Shown: piece by piece, positions 63,130 to 64,000 of the stretch
Numbering within the stretch: position 1 is the stretch's first letter
Layout of the letters: each line of letters begins with the position of its first letter
Assembly (NCBI RefSeq): GCF_029227915.1
Contig: NC_079888.1
Coordinates: 2,367,001 to 2,431,000 of the forward strand
Direction: 5' to 3'
Source: Hydractinia symbiolongicarpus
Lineage: Eukaryota > Cnidaria > Hydrozoa > Anthoathecata > Hydractiniidae
DNA length: 64,000 nucleotides
The notes under the pieces: generated by a model
Seen by the model: the letters and a program-made list of their open reading frames with translations, nothing else
Told to the model about the DNA's origin: nothing
The model's database searches: none
Program-made: the position numbers and the translations under genes

Positions 63130-64000
63130 ACCTCAGCGTCGAGGTGACAAAGGTTGACAAAGAAGTCCTATTGACAGTAAAAAATCTGCTGGAAGTCTAC
63201 ATCCATCCTAAAGGAATATGGATCGAAGATCGTGACACGAATCCGGAACTACCCGTGCACATGATACTTGGTTCTAACGTGTACGTCCAGATCAAGATTA
63301 AAGTGTTACCGTTGGAGGTAGCGGATTTCATGTAGCAGAAAGGACAAGATTCGGTTGGTTCATTATATCGCCTGGCGTAGATAACGAAAGCAAGATGTTT
63401 CTTACGCAAGGCTTTCATCAGGATTATGACAGACTGTGTCGTTTGGATGTGTTAGGGATGAAGGATCGTCCTGAAATAGACCAAGTGACGGTGTTCAAAG
63501 AGTTTAGAGAACAATTGATAAGAAGTGCAGAAGCGTGGTATGAGACAGGCTAAATGTGGAAAGAGTCTCATCCGAAGCTGCCAGATAACACATCTACTAG
63601 TTTAGCTCAGATGAAAAACTTGCTGACAAAGCTGAGAAGAAACCCACTGTTGATGGAAGAATACCATGCAAAAATTCAAGAACAACTGGGGATGAGAATT
63701 GTCGAAGAAGCACCTGCCGAACTAGAAGGCAAATTTTACTATATGCCTCACACAGCTATAGTGAGAGAGTCTGTTGAGAGCAAAAAGATGCGTGTAGTAT
63801 ACAATATCGTCAAAGGGCGATAAAGGAAGTGTGTCGTTAAAAGAATGCCTGGAGCCGGCTACCTTTGCAAAGTCAAATTTGGAATATCTTAATTAGGAAT
63901 CGGATGCGACCAATGATCCTGCCTAGAGATATAAAACAACTCGACGTAATTAAGAAAGGGATCCGCAAAATACTCGGTTTTTGCGATTTTGAAAAGTGCA
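63130..64000 (+). pseudogene. BEL/Pao retrotransposon: protease-to-reverse-transcriptase fragment, truncated by the window edge
   Basis: First frame: VTKVDKEVLLTVKNLL..NPELPVHMILGSNVYVQIKI (C-terminal part of the DUF1758 aspartic protease region). After a frame change: VAERTRFGWFIISPGVDN, DYDRLCRLDVLGMKDRPEID, VFKEFREQL..AWYETG, in-frame TAA, MWKESHPKLPDNTSTSLAQM, EEYHAKIQEQLGMRIVEEAP, YYMPHTAIVRESVESKKMRV. Then KGSVSLKECLEPATFAKSNL, the start of the RT. This is the usual BEL/Pao order. Stops and frame changes show decay. It is a different region of the protein from the fragment at 42246-51344, so the two need not be one copy. Confidence 0.85.

Overview
The window is AT-rich eukaryotic DNA: spliced genes with GT..AG introns, very long (TA)n tracts and many decayed transposons. 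The repeat content (BEL/Pao, Penelope-like, Helitron, THAP/PIF-type DDE elements) and a cluster of small secreted collagen-like genes fit a cnidarian, perhaps a hydrozoan. That assignment is inference; no species marker gene is present.

Layout. 0-9.7 kb: a two-exon secreted PA14-domain gene (+), a decayed Ser/Gln-rich exon group, a class A GPCR pseudogene (-) recognisable from TM1 to the NPxxY motif of TM7, and a possible small secreted protein (+). 9.8-27.9 kb: a minus-strand family of small secreted collagen-like genes, built from a signal-peptide exon, short Gly-X-Y exons and a terminal coiled-coil-like exon, with every traced junction in phase 0. Copies A and B are a tandem duplication of about 4 kb. 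B has six consistent exons (202 aa). A has lost its 5' end and carries a 245-bp insertion containing displaced exons 1 and 2. C has a frameshifted Gly-X-Y exon. D has one exon triplicated and no main Gly-X-Y exons. A fifth copy E is only a terminal exon. 28-40.8 kb: repeats, a (TA)n tract, an intact-looking TA-flanked inverted-repeat element, Helitron, LINE and Penelope remnants, a MITE, a bZIP-like pseudogene and two low-confidence hypothetical genes.

40.9-53.6 kb is a stack of nested transposons. A degenerate Helitron 5' part abuts a BEL/Pao fragment. The BEL/Pao integrase reading frame is cut by an 8,295-bp DNA transposon with ~70-bp terminal inverted repeats and a 9-bp target duplication. 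This large element carries a DUF6589-like transposase gene (+) and a RecQ-like helicase gene (-), convergently arranged. Between or inside their 3' ends sits a 1.8-kb inverted array of 285-bp tRNA-like (SINE-like) units flanked by (TA)n tracts of 218 and 289 bp. A THAP/HTH/DDE element follows. 55-64 kb holds a tRNA-like gene, an AGCTAGCT-rich region, an uncharacterised broken two-exon gene (-) and a BEL/Pao protease/RT fragment running off the right edge.

The most notable items are the helicase-bearing transposon with its tRNA-like inverted array, and the collagen-like family, whose symmetrical exons appear to have been freely duplicated, moved and lost.
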